64,000 bases of DNA from JACKII01 sp041687435 (lineage in GTDB: Bacteria > Pseudomonadota > Alphaproteobacteria > Bin95), in the NCBI GenBank assembly GCA_041687435.1, contig JAWLBX010000001.1:186001-250000 (forward strand), read 5' to 3'. Below the pieces are notes generated by a model. That model searched no databases and had not been told where the DNA came from. It saw only the letters and a list, made by a program, of their open reading frames with translations. Both the position numbers and the translations under genes were made by a program. The stretch's first letter is position 1; every line of letters starts with the position of its first letter. This document shows positions 33,672 to 42,215 of this stretch, in pieces.

Positions 33672-34148
33672 ATGCCGCCGCGCATGACGGCCGGATGGGC
33701 GGCGCTTGCCTTGATAGCCGCCGCCGCATCCACCCCATCCGCCGCCGACGAGACTGCCGCGTCGCCCGTTGCGCACGCCGTCATGCCCGTGCGCACCATT
33801 CCATCCGGCTCCGTCATCCGGGCGGGCGATGTCGCGCTCCGGCCGATGCAGCTGCCACCTGCTGCCGATGCGGTGCGGACGCTCGACGCTGCTGTTGGCA
33901 AGGAAGCGCAGCGTACCCTTTATGCCGACCGCCCGATCCGCGCGCGCGAAATCGGCCCGATAACATTGGTCGAGCGCAACGGGCGCGTCACCCTTCGGTT
34001 CCGCAATGGCGCGATGCAACTGTCGACCGTCGGCCGGGCGCTGGACGCGGGCGGCATGGGGCAGATGATCCGGGTCATGAACCTGGATTCGCGCCGCACA
34101 ATCTATGGCCGCATCAGCGGGCCGGAGACCGTCGATGTCGGTTCGTAA
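33672..34148 (+). CDS. flgA: Flagellar P-ring assembly chaperone FlgA
   Basis: A 158-residue secreted protein with a signal peptide (cleavage near SAADE, about 25) and a SAF-like domain: VMPVRTIPSGSVIRAGDVAL, then LYADRPIRAREIG and MGQMIRVMNLDSRRTIYGRI. FlgA assists assembly of the FlgI P ring in the periplasm; flgI is not in the window. It overlaps flgH by 14 bp. Confidence 0.88.
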   Translation: MPPRMTAGWAALALIAAAASTPSAADETAASPVAHAVMPVRTIPSGSVIRAGDVALRPMQLPPAADAVRTLDAAVGKEAQRTLYADRPIRAREIGPITLVERNGRVTLRFRNGAMQLSTVGRALDAGGMGQMIRVMNLDSRRTIYGRISGPETVDVGS

Positions 34149-34866
34149 ACTCTGCCCCCTTCTGCTCGCCATCACGGTGGGCGCCTGCACCAGCCTGGAC
34201 CATCTGGGCAGGGAGCCAACCATGTCACCGGCCGGAGCATCGCGCACGCGGATCGCGTCGCCAACCGAGCTTTCGACCCCGCCAAAGCCGGTCGACCGGC
34301 CGGCGACCACCGCCTCGCTCTGGCAATCCGGCCCGCGTTCGCTGTTCGGTGACAGGCGCGCCCGTTCGATCGGCGATATTGTTACGGTCATGGTGGAAAT
34401 CAACGACAAGGCGGAGATCGACAACAGCACCAATCGCAGCCGCAAGGCCAATGAAAGCTTGGGTATTCCCAACATGTTCGGGCTGGAACAGCACCTGACC
34501 CGCATCCTGCCGGGCACGCCCGACCTCTCGACCCTGGTTGCCGCCAACAGCGATTCCGCCAGCGGCGGCACCGGCTCGGTCAGCCGTGAGGAAAGCATCG
34601 AGCTGAAAGTGGCGGCAACCGTTACCGACGTGCTTCCGAACGGCAACCTGGTAATCTATGCCAGCCAAGAGGTGCGGGTGAATTTCGAGCTGCGCGACCT
34701 TCAGGTTTCCGGCGTGATCCGGCCGGAGGATATCTCGCGCCAGAACACGATCAGCTACGAGAAAATTGCGGAAGCGCGCGTTGTCTATGGCGGGCGCGGA
34801 CAGATCACCGACCTGCAACAGCCCCGCATCGGCCAGCAAGTGCTTGACCGCGTGCTGCCGTTCTGA
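34135..34866 (+). CDS. flgH: Flagellar L-ring protein FlgH
   Basis: A 243-residue outer membrane lipoprotein forming the L ring. The N-terminal signal ends in VGAC with Cys18 as lipidation site. FlgH blocks are SLWQSGPRSLFGDRRARSIG, VTVMVEINDKAEIDN and VRVNFELRDLQVSGVIRPED, with RVVYGGRGQITDLQQPRIG near the end. ATG at 34135 lies inside the flgA tail; earlier in-frame codons would lack a signal peptide. Confidence 0.94.
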   Translation: MSVRKLCPLLLAITVGACTSLDHLGREPTMSPAGASRTRIASPTELSTPPKPVDRPATTASLWQSGPRSLFGDRRARSIGDIVTVMVEINDKAEIDNSTNRSRKANESLGIPNMFGLEQHLTRILPGTPDLSTLVAANSDSASGGTGSVSREESIELKVAATVTDVLPNGNLVIYASQEVRVNFELRDLQVSGVIRPEDISRQNTISYEKIAEARVVYGGRGQITDLQQPRIGQQVLDRVLPF

Positions 34867-34892
34867 CGCGCAAACCCGGAGCAACCGCCCCA

Positions 34893-35354
34893 ATGAAACC
34901 CCTCATCATCGCAATTGCCGGCATTGTCTCTCTGGGCGGCGGCGCAATAGCCGGCGCGATGTTCGGCACCGGCCCAGCGCAAGACATGCCGGCGCATGAC
35001 GCCAAACCCGCCATATCGGCCAAGCCGTCACGGTTCGAGTATGTGAAGTTCAACTCGCAATTTGTGGTGCCGGTCCAGTCTGATGGCCGGGTCACCGCAT
35101 TGCTGGTCACCAATCTACAATTGGAGGTCAGCGAGGGCAGCACCGAAGACGCCTTCCGCCGCGAACCGCGGCTGCGCGATGCCTTTCTGAACATCCTGTT
35201 TCAGATGGCTGGCGAAGGCGCGTTCGATGCCGACATGTTTGCGCCGGCAACACAGACCGAACTGCGCGGCCGCCTGCTGGCCGCCGCGCGCGGCATCATG
35301 GGCAATTCGGTAAACGCAGTCCTGATCAGCGATTTCCTGAAGCAGGACCGCTGA
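34893..35354 (+). CDS. Second FliL-like protein
   Basis: A 153-residue protein with one N-terminal membrane helix (about 3-26) and a periplasmic domain: YVKFNSQFVVPVQSDGRVTA, LLVTNLQLEVSEGSTEDAF and RREPRLRDAFLNILFQMA. Overall form resembles FliL, and in rhizobia a fliL follows flgH. This would be the second FliL relative in the cluster; it is not close in sequence to the gene at 26643. It converges on flgD with a 5-bp gap. Confidence 0.7.
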   Translation: MKPLIIAIAGIVSLGGGAIAGAMFGTGPAQDMPAHDAKPAISAKPSRFEYVKFNSQFVVPVQSDGRVTALLVTNLQLEVSEGSTEDAFRREPRLRDAFLNILFQMAGEGAFDADMFAPATQTELRGRLLAAARGIMGNSVNAVLISDFLKQDR

Positions 35355-35359
35355 ACCGG

Positions 35360-36052
35360 TCAGCCGCCGGCCTTGATCGCCTGCACGTCGGCCGGATTCA
35401 AGACGCCGCCGTTTTCCAGCACGAGCCGGGCGCCGGCGGAGTCCATGCGGATTTCCGTTACCTTGCTCTCGGTCGTCGCGGGCTGGTGCTGCAACAAATC
35501 CTTGCCCCGGTACTGCAGCACTTCGATGATCTGCCGGCCGACCGCGATCGGATTGCCATCCTGATCCCGCCCATCCCAGACAGCATGCTGGCGGCCACTG
35601 CCCGTATCCAGGGGCAGCTCCCGCAATAATCCGCCGCTGCTGCTATCGCGCACCTGCGCCACGATCCGGGTAGCATCCCCGACGGGTTCATAGACAAAAC
35701 CGACCGCCTCTCCCGAGGCTGCGATCTGACCGGTGGCCGATTCCACCGTCTTACCAATCAACGCCGTGGTGCTGCGATCGGCCATTCCGGTCGTGGCGGC
35801 AATCAACCGGTCCAGCTTCTCGTTTGACTTGATCGACTGTTCGACCGAGGAAAAAGTCGCCAGTTGCGCGACAAACTCCGTCGCATCCGCTGGGTTCAAC
35901 GGGTCCTGCTGGCGCAACTGTTCGGTCATCAATAGAAGGAACTTGTCGAAATCCTCGGCCGCTTTTTCCTTCACCAGGGCATCGGCCTGGGTTCTCAAGG
36001 CCGCGTTGGTATCGGCCGTGGCGCGCGAGCCGGTGGCGGGAATTGAATCCAC
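35360..36052 (-). CDS. flgD: Flagellar hook-capping protein FlgD
   Basis: A 230-residue hook scaffolding protein. The N-terminal FDKFLLLMTEQLRQQDPLNP and DATEFVAQLATFSSVEQS are diagnostic, followed by the FlgD Ig-like/tudor region and ending in VLNPADVQAIKAGG. The start is a GTG at 36052, supported by AAGGAGA 7-8 nt upstream. Adjacent to fliK on the same strand, matching the usual pairing of hook cap and ruler. Confidence 0.93.
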   Translation of the reverse strand: MDSIPATGSRATADTNAALRTQADALVKEKAAEDFDKFLLLMTEQLRQQDPLNPADATEFVAQLATFSSVEQSIKSNEKLDRLIAATTGMADRSTTALIGKTVESATGQIAASGEAVGFVYEPVGDATRIVAQVRDSSSGGLLRELPLDTGSGRQHAVWDGRDQDGNPIAVGRQIIEVLQYRGKDLLQHQPATTESKVTEIRMDSAGARLVLENGGVLNPADVQAIKAGG

Positions 36053-36079
36053 AGATGATCTCCTTGGTATCGGTTCGGT

Positions 36080-37984
36080 CTAGATGCGCAAATCCAGGCG
36101 ATCGGAAACGACAAATGGCAGAGGTCCGGAAGTAGCAAGGGCCGTCGCGTCAGGGAGGGTCCTGCCGCCTGTCGACTGGCCAGCCATTTCATCCGCCTCC
36201 TCGCCTGCCAGCCCGTGCCAGACATGGTTCGGCCCATTCCCGGGCCGCTGGCGGCTGCCGTCGCCATGCGCCGAGAATTGTAACCCGCCATCCCGCACGT
36301 CCAGGCCAGCCTGTCGCAGTGACCGCTCAAAGCCATCGGCCTCGCGTTGCAGCAGGTGCAGGGTCTCCGGCCGGTCCGCGCGGATATCGACCTGCAACTG
36401 CCCGTCAGCAAAATGCAGGCGGATGGTCAGGTGCCCCAGTTCCGGCGGCCGCAGGGCAAGAGTCACTTCCGTCTTGCCGTCTGCCACAGCCTTGGCAATG
36501 CTGACCGGCATTTCTCGAACGCTTGCGGCCTCACCTGCCGGGCGGTGCGGCGCCGGGCTATCAAAATCGGCCGATACTAGCGGGATGCCGGCGCCCGCCG
36601 GCCGTTGCGCATTGGCGGACAGAATTGCATTGGATGGGTCTGGCTGTTCGGCCGAGACCGCGAAGGACTGAACGTCAACCACAGCCGGCAACGGCCCGTG
36701 CGCATTGGCTGCCGGGGAAAGCCCCTGGCCCTCCGGCTCCCGCACCGTGCCCCTCTGCGACCCATCCGTGCCGGCTTCCATGGCCGCTGCCTTCGGCTTT
36801 TCTGCGGACGCAGCCGGTTCCATGTCGAACTCGGCCGGCAATGCGCGGCCAGGTTCAATCGGGTGCAGGGTTTGCGGCCGCTTTGAACCCTCAAGCCCGA
36901 CGGAACCGACCCGTGCCGGCGCTCCTCCTTGGCGAACCACGTCGAACAGGGCAGCCGTCTTTGTCAAAGGTAACGGGTGCCGCGCCGGCAACGCGTTATC
37001 GGTTTGTACCGGCACTGCCGCCGCCATCCGGCCAGGTGCACCCGTTTCTTCCCGGCCCGCTAGTTCAAAGGCACCTGCGGCCTCGGGAGAACCGGCTGCC
37101 CCTGCCACGGGCAAATCGCCGGGCGGTCTTTCCTGCTGGCCAAAACCGCCGGCCGGAAATAGGGGCGCAACCGATGCTGCCGCGGGGTGCGAAGCGTCCG
37201 TAGCTCCGGAATCGCTCATCCTTGGGCGATCAGCGGCCGGCGGCTGCCCTGCCTTTTCAGCCGCAACCGGTTGAGAACCATCCGGTGGAACCTCCATTGC
37301 AATCGTCGGCGCGGATTGCTGAGCGGCGGCGGTAAAAAGCTCGGAAGGGGGCAAGCGAGGCACAAACTCCGCTGGCAATATGCTGGATGCGCCAGCCCGC
37401 TGCCGGTGGATGCCATCACCAACGGGGCCCTGCGTCGCTACCGCAGCCGTTTCTTGCCCTGCTCGCCCATCATTGGCGACTGCCCCGCTGCCCGGTGGAG
37501 CCATGCCGCTCCCTTCCCGATCTGATGGTTCGGCGGTAGGCCGCACCGTTTCATTTGCAGCCTGCCGCTGCAGCGGGCCGGACCCTGGTATCATGGCCCC
37601 GCCAACGTCCCCAGTTTCCGCAGGCTCTGAGCCGGTCATACTGTCATCATTCTCGGGCAGGCTAACGGACAAAAGCGGAAACCCGCCAGCATCATCGGTC
37701 CATACGTCTGCATCGGCGGCAGGCTCTGCTGCCGGTTCGACGGCCTCGCTCTCCGCCCGCCCGAACCGAATGACTGCGGCCGCCGCTGGCGTTTGCCCCA
37801 TCGCCTGACCCGCTTTGACTGCGGCCTTGGATACAGATGGCATCGAAGCGCCATCCGCTGCGAGAGCGACCAGCAGACCGAATTCACCTGTCGCCGGTAA
37901 TGACGGCGCCGCTGCGCTCCCTGTCCCCGCCACTGCGGAGACGCCCGGTGCAGCGCCTCCAGACTGGAACAGCAAATGCAACAC
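36080..37984 (-). CDS. fliK: Flagellar hook-length control protein FliK
   Basis: A 634-residue export substrate that sets hook length. The N-terminal two thirds are low-complexity, rich in Ala, Pro, Gly and Glu, as in FliK rulers. The C-terminal Flg_hook domain (about 495-575) includes KTEVTLALRPPELGHLTIRL and FERSLRQAGLDVRDGGLQFS. The start is a GTG at 37984 with GGGGA about 9 nt upstream; no nearby ATG fits. The length is above the usual 400-500, owing to the linker. Confidence 0.88.
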   Translation of the reverse strand: MLHLLFQSGGAAPGVSAVAGTGSAAAPSLPATGEFGLLVALAADGASMPSVSKAAVKAGQAMGQTPAAAAVIRFGRAESEAVEPAAEPAADADVWTDDAGGFPLLSVSLPENDDSMTGSEPAETGDVGGAMIPGSGPLQRQAANETVRPTAEPSDREGSGMAPPGSGAVANDGRAGQETAAVATQGPVGDGIHRQRAGASSILPAEFVPRLPPSELFTAAAQQSAPTIAMEVPPDGSQPVAAEKAGQPPAADRPRMSDSGATDASHPAAASVAPLFPAGGFGQQERPPGDLPVAGAAGSPEAAGAFELAGREETGAPGRMAAAVPVQTDNALPARHPLPLTKTAALFDVVRQGGAPARVGSVGLEGSKRPQTLHPIEPGRALPAEFDMEPAASAEKPKAAAMEAGTDGSQRGTVREPEGQGLSPAANAHGPLPAVVDVQSFAVSAEQPDPSNAILSANAQRPAGAGIPLVSADFDSPAPHRPAGEAASVREMPVSIAKAVADGKTEVTLALRPPELGHLTIRLHFADGQLQVDIRADRPETLHLLQREADGFERSLRQAGLDVRDGGLQFSAHGDGSRQRPGNGPNHVWHGLAGEEADEMAGQSTGGRTLPDATALATSGPLPFVVSDRLDLRI

Positions 37985-38210
37985 GTCCCTGATTCCCCGT
38001 CACCCCGGTTGCGGTCTGCCGCAGCATAGCGAATACGCCGCCGCCAAAAAGACCGATCGAACCGACCCTTAACCCTGATAAATTGACAAATCCGTAATAC
38101 CGGCCCGAACAGACCGGGGGTTCAAAAGCGCAGAGCGTTACCTTTACTGCACTTTAACCTGAACCATGGTCCCAAACAGGCTGCCGCCCCTTGCCACTGA
38201 CGGAGGCTCG

Positions 38211-38513
38211 ATGCAGCCGATTTCACCGCACATCCCGCCGCATCCGACCGGTGCAGACGCCCTCCCCCTCGCCAGGGCCAAATCGGACGTACAGCGCGCC
38301 GCTGAGGCGTTCGAGGCTTTGTTCGTGGCCGAAATGCTGTCACAGGCCGGCATTGGCAAGGCGCCGGAAAACTTCGGCGGCGGGTCCGGCGAAACTGCAT
38401 TCTCGTCTTTCCTGACCCAGGCGTATGCCGAAAAAATTGCGGCGTCCGGCCGGTTCGGCCTTGCCGAGGCTATCGTCCGTGCCACCACCGGGGAAAGCGG
38501 GACCAATGGATGA
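38211..38513 (+). CDS. flgJ: Rod-binding protein FlgJ (N-terminal domain only)
   Basis: A 100-residue protein equivalent to the rod-capping half of FlgJ: AAEAFEALFVAEMLSQAGIG and AFSSFLTQAYAEKIAASGRF. The muramidase half is absent, as usual in alphaproteobacteria, where a separate lytic enzyme such as SltF is used. ATG at 38211 has GGAGG 5 nt upstream, whereas an in-frame ATG at 38166 has no ribosome site. It overlaps the flgN-like gene by 8 bp. Confidence 0.85.
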   Translation: MQPISPHIPPHPTGADALPLARAKSDVQRAAEAFEALFVAEMLSQAGIGKAPENFGGGSGETAFSSFLTQAYAEKIAASGRFGLAEAIVRATTGESGTNG

Positions 38514-38901
38514 TCTGGCTAACCTGCTGACCGTCCTGGCCGAAGCGGAGGCGATGCTGACCCGCGAGACCGAAACCATTCTGGCTGGGGACGATCCCGA
38601 TCCATACCTGCCTGAAAACAAGGAAACGCTGCTTCGCCGCCTGGAGCACCAGGTATCGAGCGCATCCCACCTGGCTGCCGTGGCGGGCGGGATCGAACAC
38701 CGGCAACTCTGCGCAGCCTTCGACTGCCTTGTGCACGCCGCGACGCGGAACGAAGCTGTCCTGCGTGGCGCGCTGCACGGCAGCTGCATGCTGGTCCAAG
38801 CGGTGCGCGAAGCTGTTGATGGCTATCCTGGCCGTCGCCCGTTCGCAACGCACGCAGGTCATCGGGCCGGTCAGACCGGGGGATTCAACCGCCTTGCCTA
38901 G
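38506..38901 (+). CDS. FlgN-like flagellar export chaperone
   Basis: A 131-residue, mostly helical protein with LANLLTVLAEAEAMLTRETE near the N-terminus and NEAVLRGALHGSCMLVQAVR in the second half, resembling FlgN, which escorts hook-filament junction proteins FlgK and FlgL. Its coupling to flgJ (8-bp overlap) supports a flagellar role. Identity is inferred from helical pattern, length and location, and flgK/flgL are not in the window. Confidence 0.6.
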   Translation: MDDLANLLTVLAEAEAMLTRETETILAGDDPDPYLPENKETLLRRLEHQVSSASHLAAVAGGIEHRQLCAAFDCLVHAATRNEAVLRGALHGSCMLVQAVREAVDGYPGRRPFATHAGHRAGQTGGFNRLA

Positions 38902-39187
38902 CATGCGGCCGGCGACACCCGAAAATCGCACCTTGAGTTTTCACCGCTTGTTAGCCTGCGTGGCCTAATCTCCACCGTGTCCGGACAGAGGGCTGTTCCA
39001 GCCTGTGCCGAGATGCCGGCGTCAGAAGGCGCACGCGGCGGCCTCGCGCCAGAGCGCCGCCGGTGTGCAAAGGCCCGGGATGGGAGGGGCTGCCCTCGCG
39101 CCCACCTTTGCCAGCCAATGGCAGCACCGCGCTGCCGGAAAACCGAACCGGGCCGAACGCCCTGACACGCAAAGGAAGTACGCACTC
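38902..39187 (+). other. Flagellin leader and promoter region
   Basis: This 286-bp stretch before flagellin has no gene. It holds a long imperfect hairpin at 39031-39068 (GCAC...GGCGGC pairing with GCCGCC...GTGC) and two smaller inverted repeats, TGCCA/TGGCA and GGCAGC/GCTGCC, at about 39111-39138. AAGGAAG lies about 10 nt before the flagellin ATG. A structured 5' leader would suit control by FlbT, encoded downstream. No sigma-54 site with correct spacing was found. Confidence 0.45.
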
Positions 39188-40402
39188 ATGTCTAGCATTC
39201 TCACCAATACCGGCGCGACGACGGCGCTCCAAACGCTCCGCGGGATTAACAAAGACCTGGGCATGGTCCAGGATCAAATTTCGACCGGCAAAAAGGTGGC
39301 GACCGCCGCCGATAACGCCTCCGTTTTCTCGATCACCACGGTGATGAAGGCGGATGTGGCCGGCTTCCGTGGCATCAGCGAGTCGCTGTCTCTGGGGTCG
39401 TCCACGGTAGCCGTCGCCCGCAGCGCTGCCGAATCCGTGTCGGACCTGTTGGTGGAAATCAAGGGCCGGATCGTGGCCGCCCAGGAAGGCAATGTCGACC
39501 GCTCCGTCATCCAGGCCGATATCGATCAATTGCGCGGACAGGTGGAGTCTGTTGTTGGCGCGGCACAGTTCAACGGCCTGAATCTGCTGAAGGACGGCGG
39601 CAGCGTCGATGTCTTGTCCTCGCTCGACCGGGCCAGCGACGGCAGTATTACCGCCAGCGAAATCTCCGTCAGCAAACGGGACCTGCAAACCACACAGTCC
39701 GTTTGGGGCGCGGGCGCGGACCACACCATCTCCTCAGTCGGCGGCGCCGGCGTCGCCGCTGCGGGCGGCACCCAGACCATCACCTTCGATGGCTCGGTTT
39801 CCGCGGTCGATGCGGGCGATGGCTTCCGGGTCACTTTCACCTATGACACGGCAAACTATTCTGCCGAGTATATCGCGCGCGACGGCGATACGGTGAACGA
39901 TGTCGCCAAGGGTGTGACCTCGGCGCTAGAAGAGCTGGGTGTGGCCGACTTCGAGTTCTCCGTTGCGGAGGCGGCGGATCCCAGCAGCGACAGCGCCGTC
40001 ATCACCTTTACCAACAACCACGCCACCAATGCGGTTACGGTGCTTACGGATGTCGGCACTTCAGGCGGGACGGCAGCCGGCGGGCTGGATGCGCTGGCAA
40101 CAATCGACGTTTCAACCGAAAGCGGCGCCAGCGACGCTTTGGATGCCATCGAGGGCCTGATCGATACGGCGGTCGGGGCGGCAAGCACATTCGGTCAGGC
40201 GGAAAACCGCCTGAGCGTGCAGAAAGACTTCGTGTCCTCGCTCATCGACAACCTGAACGCCGGCATCGGCTCGCTGGTCGATGCGGATATGGAAGAGGCT
40301 TCTGCCCGCCTGCAGTCGCTTCAGGTGCAGCAGCAACTGGGTGTCCAGGCGTTCTCTATCGCCAACCAGGCGCCGCAGAACATCCTGGCCCTGTTCCGCT
40401 AG
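39188..40402 (+). CDS. Flagellin
   Basis: The 404-residue filament subunit. The conserved D0/D1 ends are clear: MSSILTNTGATTALQTLRGI then VQDQISTGKKVATAADNASV at the N-terminus, and DADMEEASARLQSLQVQQQL with SIANQAPQNILALFR at the C-terminus. The variable surface region spans about 165-300 with repeated Thr/Ser-rich strands. Only one flagellin is present here, followed by flaF and flbT, the alphaproteobacterial arrangement. No glycosylation genes are adjacent. Confidence 0.97.
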   Translation: MSSILTNTGATTALQTLRGINKDLGMVQDQISTGKKVATAADNASVFSITTVMKADVAGFRGISESLSLGSSTVAVARSAAESVSDLLVEIKGRIVAAQEGNVDRSVIQADIDQLRGQVESVVGAAQFNGLNLLKDGGSVDVLSSLDRASDGSITASEISVSKRDLQTTQSVWGAGADHTISSVGGAGVAAAGGTQTITFDGSVSAVDAGDGFRVTFTYDTANYSAEYIARDGDTVNDVAKGVTSALEELGVADFEFSVAEAADPSSDSAVITFTNNHATNAVTVLTDVGTSGGTAAGGLDALATIDVSTESGASDALDAIEGLIDTAVGAASTFGQAENRLSVQKDFVSSLIDNLNAGIGSLVDADMEEASARLQSLQVQQQLGVQAFSIANQAPQNILALFR

Positions 40403-40413
40403 GCACGGAACCC

Positions 40414-40452
40414 GTGCGCCGCAGCGGCTGGAACGGTGCCGCTGGGGCGCAC
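40414..40452 (+). terminator. Hairpin downstream of flagellin
   Basis: GTGCGCC and CAGCGGC pair with GCCGCTG and GGCGCAC around a 9-nt loop, giving 14 base pairs with one G-G mismatch, starting 12 nt after the flagellin stop. There is no U-tract. It probably stabilises flagellin mRNA or partly terminates before flaF-flbT, giving more flagellin than regulators. Confidence 0.6.
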
Positions 40453-40522
40453 GCAACCGCCTTCACCCTTTCAGGGGCAGTAGGCCCGTTTACCCCAAAG
40501 AACATCCGAGGGCACACTTACG

Positions 40523-40930
40523 ATGGACACGTCAGCCCGGGCAATCGCCGCCTATGGTCAAGCTCAGAAAGGTGCCGCGACCGAAAGGGGCATCGAATAT
40601 CAGGTCTTCGCCCGTATCAATGCCGCACTCGGGGCCGCCGAGCGCAAGGGCAAGACGGGCTTTGCCGACCTCGCCCATGCGCTGCACGACAACCGGCGCC
40701 TGTGGGATGCCATCATTGTCGACCTCATCGACGACGACAACGTCCTGCCGGCGGAACTTCGCGCCCAGCTTTTATCCCTGGGAATGTTTGTCCGCCACCA
40801 CGGCGAGCAGGTTCTGCGCGACGGCGCCAAGGTCAAGGCAATCACCGATGTAAACCAGGCGGTAATGGAAGGCTTGCGCGGCATCGCCCCCCAGCCGGTC
40901 GAAGTTCCCCTGGGAAGGGCTGAGCAATGA
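40523..40930 (+). CDS. flaF: Flagellar biosynthesis regulator FlaF
   Basis: A 135-residue regulator that with FlbT balances flagellin production and secretion in alphaproteobacteria. Diagnostic segments are ARAIAAYGQAQKGAATERGI, LWDAIIVDLIDDDNVLPAEL and LLSLGMFVRHHGEQVLRDG. The overlap with flbT is 4 bp. Starts 120 bp after flagellin, past the hairpin. Confidence 0.92.
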   Translation: MDTSARAIAAYGQAQKGAATERGIEYQVFARINAALGAAERKGKTGFADLAHALHDNRRLWDAIIVDLIDDDNVLPAELRAQLLSLGMFVRHHGEQVLRDGAKVKAITDVNQAVMEGLRGIAPQPVEVPLGRAEQ

Positions 40931-41358
40931 CGGGTCTGCGCCTCAAACTCGCGCCGAACGAGCAGGTTCTCATCAACGGCGCCGTCGTCCAGAATGGCCG
41001 GAGCAAGATCGAGCTGCGCATCAAAACGCCGAACACCAAAATCTTACGGCTGCGCGACGCAATCCACCCGCATGATGTCGACACCCCGACCAAGCGCGTT
41101 TGCTATGTCGCCCAGCTTGCGGTTGCCGGCGAAGTGGCTGAAGGCGACGCGCTGGCCGAATTCCGGGACGGCGTGCAAGCACTGCAACAGGTGTTTACCA
41201 ACCCGAGTTCGGCCAAACTGATGGACGATGCCCTGGCCCTGGCAGCGGACGGAAATTTCTACATGGCTCTGCAAAAGATGCGCCAATTGTTGCCTTACGA
41301 GAAATGGCTGATGGGCAAGGCCGCACCTGGCCCGGTTTTCGCCAGTCTTCCCGCATGA
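40927..41358 (+). CDS. flbT: Flagellin mRNA regulator FlbT
   Basis: A 143-residue post-transcriptional regulator, known in Caulobacter to bind the 5' region of flagellin mRNA. Diagnostic segments are LRLKLAPNEQVLINGAVVQ, IELRIKTPNTKILRLRDAI and YYVAQ-like CYVAQLAVAGEVAEGDALA. The stop overlaps the DUF1217 gene start (ATGA, 41355-41358). Confidence 0.93.
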   Translation: MTGLRLKLAPNEQVLINGAVVQNGRSKIELRIKTPNTKILRLRDAIHPHDVDTPTKRVCYVAQLAVAGEVAEGDALAEFRDGVQALQQVFTNPSSAKLMDDALALAADGNFYMALQKMRQLLPYEKWLMGKAAPGPVFASLPA

Positions 41359-42215
41359 TCGGCGTCCCGGTATCGGTGCCGTTCGGCGGTGTCGCCGGCT
41401 ATGCGCTGCTGCAGCGCCGGATGGACGACAACCTCGCCCTGGTCGCCCGCTCGCCGCAGGTGATGCGCGAATTGCAATACTTTCGCGACCACATCCGCGA
41501 TGCCGACACACCGGAAGGCCTGATGGGCGATTACCGCCTGGCCCGGGTGGTCCTCACCGCCTACGGCCTTGGCAGCGAGGTTGGCAAAAAGGCGTTTGTG
41601 GAGCGGATCATCGCGGAAGGTACCGACGACCCGTCGTCGTTTGCCAACCGTCTGCGCGACCCGCGCTTCCAGGCGCTTGCAAAAGGCGTCGGCTTCGGCA
41701 ATGTCGGTGGCAGCCGCACGCTCTTCACCAAATTTCAGGCAGAGATCGAGCAAGGCTTTCTCCGCCAAACGCTGGAGGAAGCGGTTGGGGCTAGCAACGA
41801 GAGCCTGCGGCTCGCCCTGAATTTCGACCGGCGCATCGGGGCCATCGCCAACGGCCCAGCGGTTGAAAATGCCGGCTGGTTTCAGATCATGGGTGAATTG
41901 CCCTTGCGCCGGGTGGTGGAAGGCGCCTTCGGACTTCCGGCCTCGTTTGGCCTCTCCGACCTCGACCAGCAACGCGGCGTTCTCAGCCGGCGGACTCAGG
42001 CGCTTTTCGGCGGCAGCGGTTCGCCCGGCGCTTTCGCGAAACCGGAAAACTCCGAAACGTTGATCCGCCGCTTTCTCGCCCTGTCCCAGGCAAGCGGCGC
42101 CGCGGCCGGCAGCGCGGCCCAAGCCGCCAGCGGCGCGTTGACCCTGCTCTCGAACATCTCGGCAGGCGGCAATGGCGGCGTTTCCGCCGCCAGCCTGCTT
42201 TTGGCGCAGCTTTAG
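41355..42215 (+). CDS. DUF1217 family protein
   Basis: A 286-residue protein of the uncharacterised DUF1217 family, often beside flagellar genes in alphaproteobacteria. Features are GYALLQRRMDDNLALVAR, REL-YFRDHIRDADTPEGLM, and a repeated helical LRLALNFDRRIGAIA block, ending in a Gly/Ala-rich tail. ATG at 41355 is coupled to flbT. Its stop codon shares bases with the convergent reductase stop. Function unknown. Confidence 0.82.
   Translation: MIGVPVSVPFGGVAGYALLQRRMDDNLALVARSPQVMRELQYFRDHIRDADTPEGLMGDYRLARVVLTAYGLGSEVGKKAFVERIIAEGTDDPSSFANRLRDPRFQALAKGVGFGNVGGSRTLFTKFQAEIEQGFLRQTLEEAVGASNESLRLALNFDRRIGAIANGPAVENAGWFQIMGELPLRRVVEGAFGLPASFGLSDLDQQRGVLSRRTQALFGGSGSPGAFAKPENSETLIRRFLALSQASGAAAGSAAQAASGALTLLSNISAGGNGGVSAASLLLAQL

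Noticed and set aside
37641..37658. A CTGTCAT sequence resembling a Pho box
   Set aside because: It lies inside fliK coding sequence, the second half-site does not match, and no phosphate gene follows.
39115..39140. A TGGCAGCACCGCGCTG sequence before flagellin considered as sigma-54 promoter
   Set aside because: GG and GC are 9 bp apart rather than 10; sigma-54 does not tolerate that. It is better described as a GGCAGC/GCTGCC inverted repeat.
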